From Scatomonas sp963928055 (GTDB lineage: Bacteria > Bacillota > Clostridia > Lachnospirales > Lachnospiraceae): 64,000 nucleotides of DNA. Shown here piece by piece: positions 52,101-59,012 of the stretch. Position 1 is the stretch's first letter. Each line of letters opens with the position of its first letter. The notes beneath the pieces are model-generated. The model was not told where the DNA came from, searched no databases, and was given only the letters and a program-made list of their open reading frames with translations. Position numbers and translations under genes: made by a program. The DNA is taken from assembly GCA_963928055.1 (NCBI GenBank), contig CAWVDN010000002.1, forward strand, positions 1 to 64,000. Reading direction: 5' to 3'.

Positions 52101-54438
52101 TCAGGTTATTGCCAGTCAGAGCCCCTGAGGGCGCCTGGTCTGTAACTACGATCTGATATTCTGTACCACCAATGGTCACAGAAGTTGTGCCTTCAGACAC
52201 GCCGGAGATGGTGATCTCTGTGTTCGTTCCGGCTTCCGTCTCCACCTTGTGGAAGAGGTAGAGGTTGGAAGAAGAGGAGGATGCATCGTAATCAGCGTCT
52301 GATCCCCACCATCCAGATGTAGGTGCTGAATAAGAAATATAACTTGTTGTACTATTCCATCCACTTTCAACGCTTCTTGAAATCGTCACCGAGTTACTTC
52401 CATTAATCGTAACCGCCTGTGCGGAATTCTGGTTTGTCTCAAGTGAATAACTCCAACCAAAAATTCCTCTAGACGCCGTCGGATACAGATACCTTCCATT
52501 GCTGTCCTGCAGGCTGTAACCGTTTCCATTCCGCATCAGTGTAAATACCGTTCCTCTGGGCGCGCTCTCGATCTTCCCCTCCGAGATGCTGACCGCAGAA
52601 GCTCCGCCGCCGGATGTCAGGGCGTACTGGGAACCGCTGTTGCCGCTGACGATCAGGTACTGCTCGCCGGGAACGATCCCTGCGGCTCCATTGGTCACCA
52701 GCTGCCAGTTGTTCTCCGCTACGGTTTCCTTCGCCTGCACATCTACCGTGGCGATCCCTGTATCAAGTGCACTGCTGTCCACACTGTCTGTGAGATCCAC
52801 ACCGGGAACCGTAATGGTGGTGCTGCTTCCCGCGTTGACTTCCACTCTCTGGGTTCCGTCTGCCAGAGGCTCCGCATCCTCTCCCAGGGCATGGATCGAG
52901 AAGTGAGGCGCTGTGTAAGTGAATTTTCCGTCCGCGTATGTACCTTCCACCTGGGTAAAGGTTCCATCCGCCTCCTGCACATAGGCATGAAGTTTTGCGG
53001 TATCCCATCCCTCCGGTACAGGCAGGGATACTTCCGCCTCTCCGGTATATGCCTCCTCCCCGGCATAGGGAGTGATCTCGTAGGCAACAACTTTGGATGC
53101 TTCCTGAATTTCAGGTACCTCTTCTTCCGACACCTGGGCCACCTCTACGCGGGTCAGTCCCTCCGCTTTGACAGAGATCCCCGTGGCCTCATCCGCAACG
53201 GTCCCCTGTTCCGGTTCCGGCGTGGGTTCCGGTGTAGGTTCGGGTGTGGGCTCCGGCGTAGGTTCCGGCTCCTCCGTCCCGGGCAGGGCGGAGCCAAAGG
53301 CGGTGATCACATCCGCTGTTTCGCTGACCACCTGCTGCTCTGTCATATTCTGCGGGTAATCGCACCAGATGCAGAACATGGCTCCCGCAGCCTCCATGGG
53401 AGCGCTTTCTCCCATAAAGCTGCTGATATCAAAGCCTGCCGCTTTCTCCGCGGTGCAGGAATCTTTTCCTACGATCCAGTAATAATCCCCGTTGGTATTG
53501 ACCAGATCAAATCCCTGGCCTGCAAGGAAGGAAGCGGAGGCCACATTGTAGCCGCTCCATCCGGAACTCCAGTAGGCGATCAGGATATCGCTGTCGAAAG
53601 TTCCGCTGCCGGTATCTCCATTATAGTAAATACCGTCGTTGAACGCCATGGGACGCATGCCCGCGTTTCGGATCTGCGCAGCCATGTCGTTGACATACTG
53701 TACAAAGGCGCCGTACTGGCCGTTGCTCTGCAGCTGTCCGAAGCCCATGCCGCCGCTGGTAAATACATCATTGGCGTACTCATCCGCTCCCATGTTGAAA
53801 ACCCTGCAGCCCATGCCGGCGAAATACTGGATATATTTATCCACAAAGGCCAGCGTAAAGGCCTTGGCTTCCTCGTTGGTCACATCGATGGTGCGTCCGG
53901 ATTTATTCCAGCTATTTCCATACGCCGCATTCTGAACACCCAGTTCTGTCATGGCATCCAGAATGGCGTCCATGTGTCCGGGGGTATTGATCAGGGGAAT
54001 GATGCTGATGCCCTTTTCTCCCGCGTAACGGATGATCTCACCCATCTCGCTCTGGGTCAGCTCATTGGTCCCGAAATCAGAATATGCCCGGTTCCCGTTC
54101 TGGATGGCTGTCTTTACCGCGTCGCTGTCGTAGGTCTGTTCGCCCACGGTCAGGGACATGTCGTCCAGCAGGAATCTCATGCCGTCATTTCCCACTGCCA
54201 GTTCCAGATAGTTGTATCCGGCGGAAGCCATGGTATCAAGAATCGCTTTGATACTGTCGACGGAAAAATACTTCCGTCCGGCATCCAGATGAACGATCCG
54301 GTAAAGGCTGTCTGTTTCCGCGCTGCCTGCGGTTTCCGATGTTTCTTCCGCAAAGGTGACCGCCGGCGTGGAAAACGCCAGCCCGGCGATCATGCAGAAA
54401 GCCAGAACCACAGACAGCAGCTTTCTCAGTCTTTTCAT
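49189..54438 (-). CDS. giant secreted multidomain protein with GH20 domain (1749 aa)
   Basis: It has a signal peptide (residues 1-31, ending TFAEE). Residues about 45-385 are a GH20 barrel like beta-N-acetylhexosaminidases: IVHLDAGRKYF at the start, IIPLINTPGHMDAI, and the catalytic Asp-Glu in FNMGADEYAND (about D217-E218). A PEPT repeat linker (about 388-410) leads to an APHFSIHALG module (about 414-522), a trefoil-like module (about 576-732) and further beta modules; the region 1259-1586 resembles the C-terminal part of the operon A giant. The C-terminus is acidic, then an amphipathic FFERLGNTVKKVVNDVVD-type helix ending LFRW, with no LPXTG. It overlaps the radical SAM stop by 4 bp. It probably releases terminal N-acetylhexosamines from host glycans or mucin. 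Confidence 0.87.
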   Translation of the reverse strand: MKRLRKLLSVVLAFCMIAGLAFSTPAVTFAEETSETAGSAETDSLYRIVHLDAGRKYFSVDSIKAILDTMASAGYNYLELAVGNDGMRFLLDDMSLTVGEQTYDSDAVKTAIQNGNRAYSDFGTNELTQSEMGEIIRYAGEKGISIIPLINTPGHMDAILDAMTELGVQNAAYGNSWNKSGRTIDVTNEEAKAFTLAFVDKYIQYFAGMGCRVFNMGADEYANDVFTSGGMGFGQLQSNGQYGAFVQYVNDMAAQIRNAGMRPMAFNDGIYYNGDTGSGTFDSDILIAYWSSGWSGYNVASASFLAGQGFDLVNTNGDYYWIVGKDSCTAEKAAGFDISSFMGESAPMEAAGAMFCIWCDYPQNMTEQQVVSETADVITAFGSALPGTEEPEPTPEPTPEPTPEPTPEPEQGTVADEATGISVKAEGLTRVEVAQVSEEEVPEIQEASKVVAYEITPYAGEEAYTGEAEVSLPVPEGWDTAKLHAYVQEADGTFTQVEGTYADGKFTYTAPHFSIHALGEDAEPLADGTQRVEVNAGSSTTITVPGVDLTDSVDSSALDTGIATVDVQAKETVAENNWQLVTNGAAGIVPGEQYLIVSGNSGSQYALTSGGGASAVSISEGKIESAPRGTVFTLMRNGNGYSLQDSNGRYLYPTASRGIFGWSYSLETNQNSAQAVTINGSNSVTISRSVESGWNSTTSYISYSAPTSGWWGSDADYDASSSSSNLYLFHKVETEAGTNTEITISGVSEGTTSVTIGGTEYQIVVTDQAPSGALTGNNLTVEYWITNSTVRGQANDYAANSTTISRNDASDENGVAIADQVPETAYSNYDDWVEVKFWQAMRLDSQNHQSGDSGDDETADGTTFTHVRWHNGAWQYKTVDGLWHYFMSGDQAVAYYMRHTEITKEITTAMKDWGYSTDGETPDTSSGEGQVALTVAVVYPDNTVSPSENNMYHQSTTILNFWNKPDTGLRDIGIIAPLNNSEYEVSKITVTDGARDRNTNSNTWNASDSINWEKTQTDSGSYWYDETEVWNKDMGTEPMVNGKASNIVFTGKNTAKLVLIYLEPVQNDNNLTVNWVDDSNSGALINTMPVVVRYEGSNAINFFNGLVQKSDVPQTGGSFTLDDDAYITNSSGVNQTFNKDITVMDVDPQYRSGLYQYSGADLSEDGKTLTLHYTLNAEALNVRYIVDFGLPVQVPVSDLVENADQVQSVTSSSDKISYDSSTKTITYTPSEILTGIDAVTVRVNYSGNTQRFSVGFVPATNVYYEEGFASYSDGWTGYSKGSGTQQTAAPGAENANQYGYDAKYANESYGASNGTQAVSNAYGDSAELTFTGTGIDIYTNSTPDSGRLFATVSNDAGSIVKVVQVETSLKDGTTGATAGQAGNGYNVPVISLDLGTRDSYTVKLTHMKTTAEDEGDTVSIDGYRVYGTLEGDRPAYASDGEANPTYVELRDQVLAALMVDTSGSQYADQIAENALSQVYSETGTTAGAVLLSNVKYETSNAQDLLDNGPKNELYLRVGESVVFSVTGSVQVGMKALNADVNYTINNGSEAKLTSSTDMYYKVDGSNVTITNNSGGILAITKVKVLGGSGTFAELTKADLMPALMSLGFTSGSEETPEVPEVTTADAIANIVLTDAAGSELASTALTANGAAGETHTFAAADIQAAAQGILPEGYALTGEASDVEVAYGESETVELQAEEAVQEEPQEPEEDESQEESGGFFERLGNTVKKVVNDVVDTVTGFFGSLFRW

Positions 54439-55595
54439 TGTCTTTTACCTCCCTTTTTTTCTTCTATTCCGGCCAGTTCTTCCCCGGCCAGTTTTTTCAG
54501 TGCGATCACTGTCTCGCACAGATAGGTGGGGATCCCGGAAGGGCTCCCGGTTTCCGCCTCCGCCATGGCTGCGCAGGCATGGCACAGCTTCCGGTCAGGG
54601 CATTTGGCGCAGATGCCGGAAAGCTTCAGCTCCGCGCATTCTTTTACCAGTTTTTGCCAGGCCTCCGTAAACCCGGCCCGGTAAAGATCGATTTTGGGCT
54701 CCGTCATCAGACCGCAGGGGGTAAGCCATCCGTCCCACGTGATCCAGAAGGACGCGTTGCCCGCCCGGCAGCGGATCTTTCCGTCTGCGGGGTCCGTACA
54801 GGATGCATCCGCACCTATGGGCGGAACATATCCTTTGTCAATATTCTGCAGATACTGTATATACTTTTCTTCCCCGAACTGGAGCCGGTAGCTCTTCAGC
54901 CGAAAGCGGGCCGCTTCCTCCGGCGTGAACCGTTCGTTCCTGCCGGTCATCCCCGCGTCCCGCCGGACGGGCGGGAACATATAGGTGCTGGTCTCATAGA
55001 TCAGGCCCCGTTCCCGGGCATACGCGATGCAGGCCTCCAGGTCCGATTGATTGTCCGGAGTCAGGGAACCGTTGAGCTTCACCAGGATCCCCGCCTCCTG
55101 CAGCATTTCAATGGCCTGCTTCGTTTTCCCGAAGCCTTCCGCGGAACCGCAGAGCTGCCGGTAGGAATCTTCCCCTGCCCCATAAAGCGTGATGTTGACC
55201 CGGATCGGCGGCCGTTTCGCCAGCCGTCGGACCGTCTCCCGGCTGATCAGGGCCCCATTGGTATTGATGGAGATCAGAAAGCCCATTTCACTGAGTTTTT
55301 CATACAATTCCCAAAACTCCGGCCACAGGAAGGGCTCTCCTCCGGTAAGCAGGAGATACAGCATTCCTTCCTTTTTTGCCTCCTCCGCCAGGGCGATCCA
55401 GCGCTCCAGGATCATGGCCGGCCGGTCATGGACGCTTACTTCCTCCGGCGTTTTCCGGATATAGCACATCCGGCAGCGGAAGTTGCAGAGGGGCGTCAGC
55501 TCAAAGGTCCCTCCCAGAGGGATCCCGGCTTTGGCCGCCTTACTGTACATATATCTGGTGATCATGGGTTGAATTTTTAAATCTTTATTTTCCAT
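54435..55595 (-). CDS. radical SAM/SPASM enzyme of operon B
   Basis: This 386-residue enzyme has CNFRCRMC (C37, C41, C44) for the radical SAM cluster, then LLTGGEPFL and a long barrel. The C-terminal SPASM-type region contains Cys in IRCRAGNASFWITW, TPCGLM, CAELKLSGICAKCPDRKLCHAC and TYLCE, enough for auxiliary clusters. It matches the enzyme at 1-935 throughout (GGTFELTP-CNF, STYMFPPVRR). Position between a precursor-like peptide/kinase pair and the GH20 gene suggests it modifies the 56485-56736 peptide. It overlaps the kinase by 11 bp and the GH20 gene by 4 bp, so all are co-translated. The reaction type is not readable. Confidence 0.92.
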   Translation of the reverse strand: MENKDLKIQPMITRYMYSKAAKAGIPLGGTFELTPLCNFRCRMCYIRKTPEEVSVHDRPAMILERWIALAEEAKKEGMLYLLLTGGEPFLWPEFWELYEKLSEMGFLISINTNGALISRETVRRLAKRPPIRVNITLYGAGEDSYRQLCGSAEGFGKTKQAIEMLQEAGILVKLNGSLTPDNQSDLEACIAYARERGLIYETSTYMFPPVRRDAGMTGRNERFTPEEAARFRLKSYRLQFGEEKYIQYLQNIDKGYVPPIGADASCTDPADGKIRCRAGNASFWITWDGWLTPCGLMTEPKIDLYRAGFTEAWQKLVKECAELKLSGICAKCPDRKLCHACAAMAEAETGSPSGIPTYLCETVIALKKLAGEELAGIEEKKGGKRQ

Positions 55596-56476
55596 CTGCC
55601 CTTTCCCGCCGCAATTCCCGGTACAGCCGTTCCGCCGTCCGCCGCTCCAGGGTACAGGTCATCTCCCAGACCGGTACTTCCCGGATCAGCGTTTCCGTCA
55701 GTCCGCACGCCGCACGAACAAAACTCCTGTCCCAGCTGTTAATGGTCAGTTCTTCGTAGATCCTCTGAAAAGCCTCTACCGGCTTCAGCCTCCGCAGCCC
55801 GAACTCCGGAGCCTGTTTCACAAACACCAGGCCGTCCACAGAGCAGCATTCATTGACATAAACTCTCGACGACCCGGCATAGGGAGAACCCCAGCCCCTC
55901 CAGCCCTCCGTACTCCGGCAGAGGATGGTCCGGTCTCCGTTGATCACGGAAGCCCCCAGATACCGGCGCCACAGTTCCGCCTGGGTGGATTTTCCCGCTC
56001 CGGACGGACCGGCAAAAAGAATCCCGCCCGTTTCCTCCTGGCGGACACAGGCCGCATGCAGGAGCATCCGCTGCTTCCGTATCAGCAGATTTTCCCATTC
56101 TATATGGAAAAAAACTGTTTCCCGCTTCGCTGAAATACTTCTCTGCCTCCGGCAGATAACGGATCTCTACCCGGTGTTCTTCCTGATAAAATTCCGACGT
56201 CCCGTAAGGCACGAAATCCCTGCCATCGTGGTAAACCCGAAGATAATGGCCGGGACTTCTCTCGTATACCGTGAAATCCCGGGTGCGGACTGCCTCTTTT
56301 CCCTTCGGAACTTCCAGACGATCCGTCTCCCTATAAAAAGCTTGGTATCTTCCGATGATTTCATCTACTTCTTCTTTATTTACCAGAAAAGGGACAAAAC
56401 ATTTATTAATGTGCAGCTGCCGCTCTGTCTCCAGTTCTATATCCAGTCCCGCAATATTCAATATTGTTACGTACAT
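55585..56476 (-). pseudogene. HPr-kinase/PEPCK-like P-loop protein of operon B, frameshifted
   Basis: The first frame codes the N-terminal part from ATG 56476 (MYVTILNIAGLDIELETERQ...). The P-loop part (LLHAACVRQEETGGILFAGPSGAGKSTQAELW...INGDRTIL) is in another frame down to 55585. They join within a run of seven A (56108-56114; T on the coding strand); one base less gives continuous FFHIEWENLLIRKQRMLLHAACV, matching the operon A protein. The joined product would be about 297 residues, like the 300-residue paralogue. This is a slipped homopolymer: real loss, phase variation, programmed slippage or a read error. It overlaps the radical SAM gene by 11 bp. Confidence 0.82.
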
Positions 56477-56484
56477 GATCCCAA

Positions 56485-56736
56485 TCAGGAATTGAAGAGG
56501 TTGCCGCCTTCAGTCCCTACTGTGTAACAAAAATCATCTCCGAATGCTTCTGGCGTAAAGTCACACCGAGGAGTATCTGTGAACATAGCTAATCCTGGCA
56601 GTCCCCATTCTGAGTCACCTACAGCCGTACACTGATTTTGGTCACTCTGGTTGGTCATATCCCAGGCGCATGCCGCGATATGCTGGGACAATTCAAACCT
56701 TTCGATATACACTCTGGGTTTTTCGTAAACCTTCAT
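56485..56736 (-). CDS. precursor-like Cys peptide of operon B (83 aa)
   Basis: It begins MKVYEKPRVYIERFELSQH, then IAAC, and has four Cys near the motifs QNQC, PRCDF and DDFCYT, ending NLFNS. Its start follows AAGGAGGAAAAA, a very strong ribosome binding site. The spacing of Y-x-KP, E-x-F-x-L, AAC, FT, C(N/D)F and DD-x-CY matches the operon A peptide (1916-2173), while the stretch between AAC and FT differs fully. So the leader and the Cys frame are kept and the inner segment varies. The kinase gene starts 8 bp after its stop. It is a candidate substrate of the radical SAM enzyme. Confidence 0.78.
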   Translation of the reverse strand: MKVYEKPRVYIERFELSQHIAACAWDMTNQSDQNQCTAVGDSEWGLPGLAMFTDTPRCDFTPEAFGDDFCYTVGTEGGNLFNS

Positions 56737-56768
56737 TTTTTCCTCCTTCCCAGGCGTTCTGCCTGTAT

Positions 56769-57560
56769 TTATTCTCCCTGGCTGCCCTGGCTGACCCGGA
56801 CAGGCGCCGCCTGGCCCAGATAGCAGTCCTCCGCCTGGACAGTTACACTCTGTCCCGCGGGAATGCTTTCAATGGGATAGGTATATGTAAGACCGCCAAA
56901 ATACTCCTCGTCCATAAGGCAGTGGCAGTGGAGAACCAGATCATTCAAATCCCCTCCGGAACGATTAGTCAGGGTCACGGCCGTTTCCTGAACGTCTATG
57001 GTCAGGCTGTCCGCCAGCAGCGGCTGGGAATCCTCAAACTCCGCGTCCCCCTCCAGGTTCACGCAGACATTGTCCAGTTCATAGGACTGATTGTCTTTCT
57101 CGAACACCATCACGGAAGCGCCGGGCGGCAGATCCGCAATCTCGAAATGAAAAACAGAGCCGTCTTCCATCTCTGCTTCCAGGGAAGCGGAGGTCAGATG
57201 ACGCTCCGACTGGTTCCTGACTGTAAGGCCCGCGACATTTTCTCCCTCCTGGTTACCGCAGTCCGGATTAAATCCCGTAAACTGGAACAGGGAATCCACC
57301 GCCAGGCCTCCTTCCCCCAGTTCATAGGGAAATGCAATCCCCGGGACCTTCTCGGAAGAACTGCTCTCCGTGGAACTGCTTTCTTCTATAGAAGAATTCT
57401 TTTTCTCCCCGCTTCCGCTGTCCTCCGCGGATCCATCAGATTTTTCCCCTAGAACGGCGATTCCCACCAGCAGCGCCGCCAGCAGGATCAGCGCGATCAG
57501 CACCACCCTGGCCCAGAGGGAAAGTCCCTTCTTCTTTCGTTTTTTCGCGTGTCTGCTCAA
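56769..57560 (-). CDS. membrane-anchored extracytoplasmic protein, first gene of operon B
   Basis: The start is TTG at 57560, seven bases after GGGAGGA. The 263 residues begin with a Lys/Arg-rich tail (SRHAKKRKKKG), then one membrane helix (WARVVLIALILLAALLVGIAVL), a Ser/Glu linker (about 40-70), and an outer region of two beta domains (about 75-250) with repeated motifs such as LPPGASVMVF and IPAGQSVTV that resemble FxLYD/CARDB-type folds. No known family is recognised. The shared operon with the peptide genes suggests a role in receiving, anchoring or exporting the modified product; that is inference only. Confidence 0.68.
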   Translation of the reverse strand: MSRHAKKRKKKGLSLWARVVLIALILLAALLVGIAVLGEKSDGSAEDSGSGEKKNSSIEESSSTESSSSEKVPGIAFPYELGEGGLAVDSLFQFTGFNPDCGNQEGENVAGLTVRNQSERHLTSASLEAEMEDGSVFHFEIADLPPGASVMVFEKDNQSYELDNVCVNLEGDAEFEDSQPLLADSLTIDVQETAVTLTNRSGGDLNDLVLHCHCLMDEEYFGGLTYTYPIESIPAGQSVTVQAEDCYLGQAAPVRVSQGSQGE

Positions 57561-57595
57561 GTCTCTTTCCTCCCTGTGATCCCGCCTGCAGGTTA

Positions 57596-57618
57596 TCCGA
57601 CAAATCCGAATTTACCCG
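57596..57618. promoter_or_regulatory. L-type shared motif upstream of operon B
   Basis: These 23 bases are identical to 8914-8936 upstream of operon A. They lie 36 bp before the TTG start of operon B and 259 bp before the recombinase start, on the side away from the R-type motif at 58968. Confidence 0.65.
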
Positions 57619-57876
57619 AATCCGCCGTTCCATCACTGCATATCTTTGGAATCTAAATAATTATACCACCTGAGAATTTTACCGCCTCATACAAAAGTAT
57701 TAGAAATGCAACGGATTTTTTCAAACTTTTCCAGACGTCGGTCATTTTTTTATATTCCGCTATTCAATTCGATTTATTTGAAGTAATGTGGAAGTATATG
57801 CCCTTTTTTATCGGGCCTGGACGACGGCGGACGGCGGATGTCCGCCTGGCTCAAAAAACAGAGAAGGAGGTATCCC
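57619..57876. other. intergenic region between operon B and the recombinase
   Basis: About 260 bp, AT-rich in the middle, holding the divergent upstream regions of operon B and the recombinase. No convincing -35/-10 pair was found; the recombinase ribosome binding site (AGAAGGAGG) ends it. Confidence 0.6.
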
Positions 57877-58872
57877 ATGAAAACGACACTTATAAACGAA
57901 ATCTGCCAGCTGATGGACGAGCATCTGACCGCAGCCCAGAAAAAACTGCTTGAGAAAACACTGCACCGCGTATTCCGGCAATTTAACATCCCGGATTCTT
58001 CAGATCATATTTCTGACGAAGAGCAGCAGGCAAATACCCGGCTCCTGAACCTTTTTCTCGCGGCAAAAAAAGTGGAAGGCTGTTCCGAAAACACGCTGAA
58101 ATATTACTCCGCCACCCTGCTCAACATGATCAATTCCGTTCAGAAGAACATCCGGGAGATCTCCACGGACGATATCCGTTTCTATCTCTCCCGTTATCAG
58201 GAGATCAAGCATTCCAGCAAGGTGACTCTGGATAACATCCGCCGGATCCTGTCCTCCTTTTTCTCCTGGCTGGAGGACGAGGATTATATTGTCAAAAGCC
58301 CGGTGCGGAGGATCCACAAAGTAAAAGCAACGCAGTTTGTAAAAGAGACTCTTACGGATGAAAACCTGGAATGCCTGCGGGATCAGTGCACCCATCCCAG
58401 AGATCTGGCGATCATCGACCTGCTGATCTCCACCGGCGTCCGGGTGGGCGAACTTGTGAACCTGAACCGCTCCGACGTAGACTTTATAGAGCGGGAATGC
58501 ATCGTCCTGGGCAAGGGCGACAAGGAACGGCGCGTTTATTTTGACGCCAAGACCAAGATCCATCTCCAGCAGTATCTGGAGACACGGCATGACAGCAATC
58601 CTGCCCTTTTTGTAAGCTTCCACACCCCCTGGCGGCGGCTTTCCATCTCCGGCGTAGAGCGTTTTCTCACCAGACTGGGGTCCGCTTCCCAGGTCAGGCA
58701 TGTACATCCCCACAAATTCCGGCGCACCATGGCAACCATGGCAATAGAAAAGGGCATGCCCATCGAGCAGCTTCAAAAACTGCTGGGGCACACCCAGATC
58801 AATACAACCCTGCATTATGCTATGGTAAATGAAACGAATGTCAAACGCTCTCATCAGAAATACGTTTGCTAA
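57877..58872 (+). CDS. tyrosine recombinase (XerC/XerD-like)
   Basis: This protein of about 331 residues has an N-terminal SAM-like core-binding domain (NTRLLNLFLAAKKVEGCSENTLKYYSATL...) and a catalytic domain with Arg in TGVRVGELVNL (about R189). Lys is in GKGDKERRVYF, H-x-x-R in HPHKFRRT (about 279-282), His in LLGHTQINTT (about 306) and the nucleophile Tyr in TLHYAMV (about 314), the complete RKHRHY set. I start at ATG 57877 after AGAAGGAGG; ATG 57838 is in frame but unsupported. It is plus-strand, between L- and R-type motifs that also bracket a small segment at operon A, suggesting it acts on those sites. It could also be an orphan Xer-type gene. Confidence 0.92.
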   Translation: MKTTLINEICQLMDEHLTAAQKKLLEKTLHRVFRQFNIPDSSDHISDEEQQANTRLLNLFLAAKKVEGCSENTLKYYSATLLNMINSVQKNIREISTDDIRFYLSRYQEIKHSSKVTLDNIRRILSSFFSWLEDEDYIVKSPVRRIHKVKATQFVKETLTDENLECLRDQCTHPRDLAIIDLLISTGVRVGELVNLNRSDVDFIERECIVLGKGDKERRVYFDAKTKIHLQQYLETRHDSNPALFVSFHTPWRRLSISGVERFLTRLGSASQVRHVHPHKFRRTMATMAIEKGMPIEQLQKLLGHTQINTTLHYAMVNETNVKRSHQKYVC

Positions 58873-58967
58873 TAATTATAAATTCTTTCGTATATTTATT
58901 TATTCTTGAGATATACCTTTATTTTTTGCGGCCTTTTTTCAGAAAGACTCAAAAGATCCTCTTGCCT

Positions 58968-58989
58968 AAATCGCAATTTATCGGACTAA
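58968..58989. promoter_or_regulatory. R-type shared motif downstream of the recombinase
   Basis: AAATCGCAATTTATCGGACT and two further bases match 9021-9042 at 20 of 22 positions. It lies between the recombinase stop and the end of the AAA-ATPase gene, about 1.37 kb from the L-type motif. Confidence 0.6.
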
Positions 58990-59012
58990 TCCTGTCCGGG
59001 ACCGCTTAATTT

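Noticed and set aside
57596..58989. A standard invertible promoter with perfect inverted repeats
   Set aside because: The L and R ends match each other only in part (about 14 of 21 when inverted), and no clear promoter lies between them, so I report shared motifs rather than an inverton.
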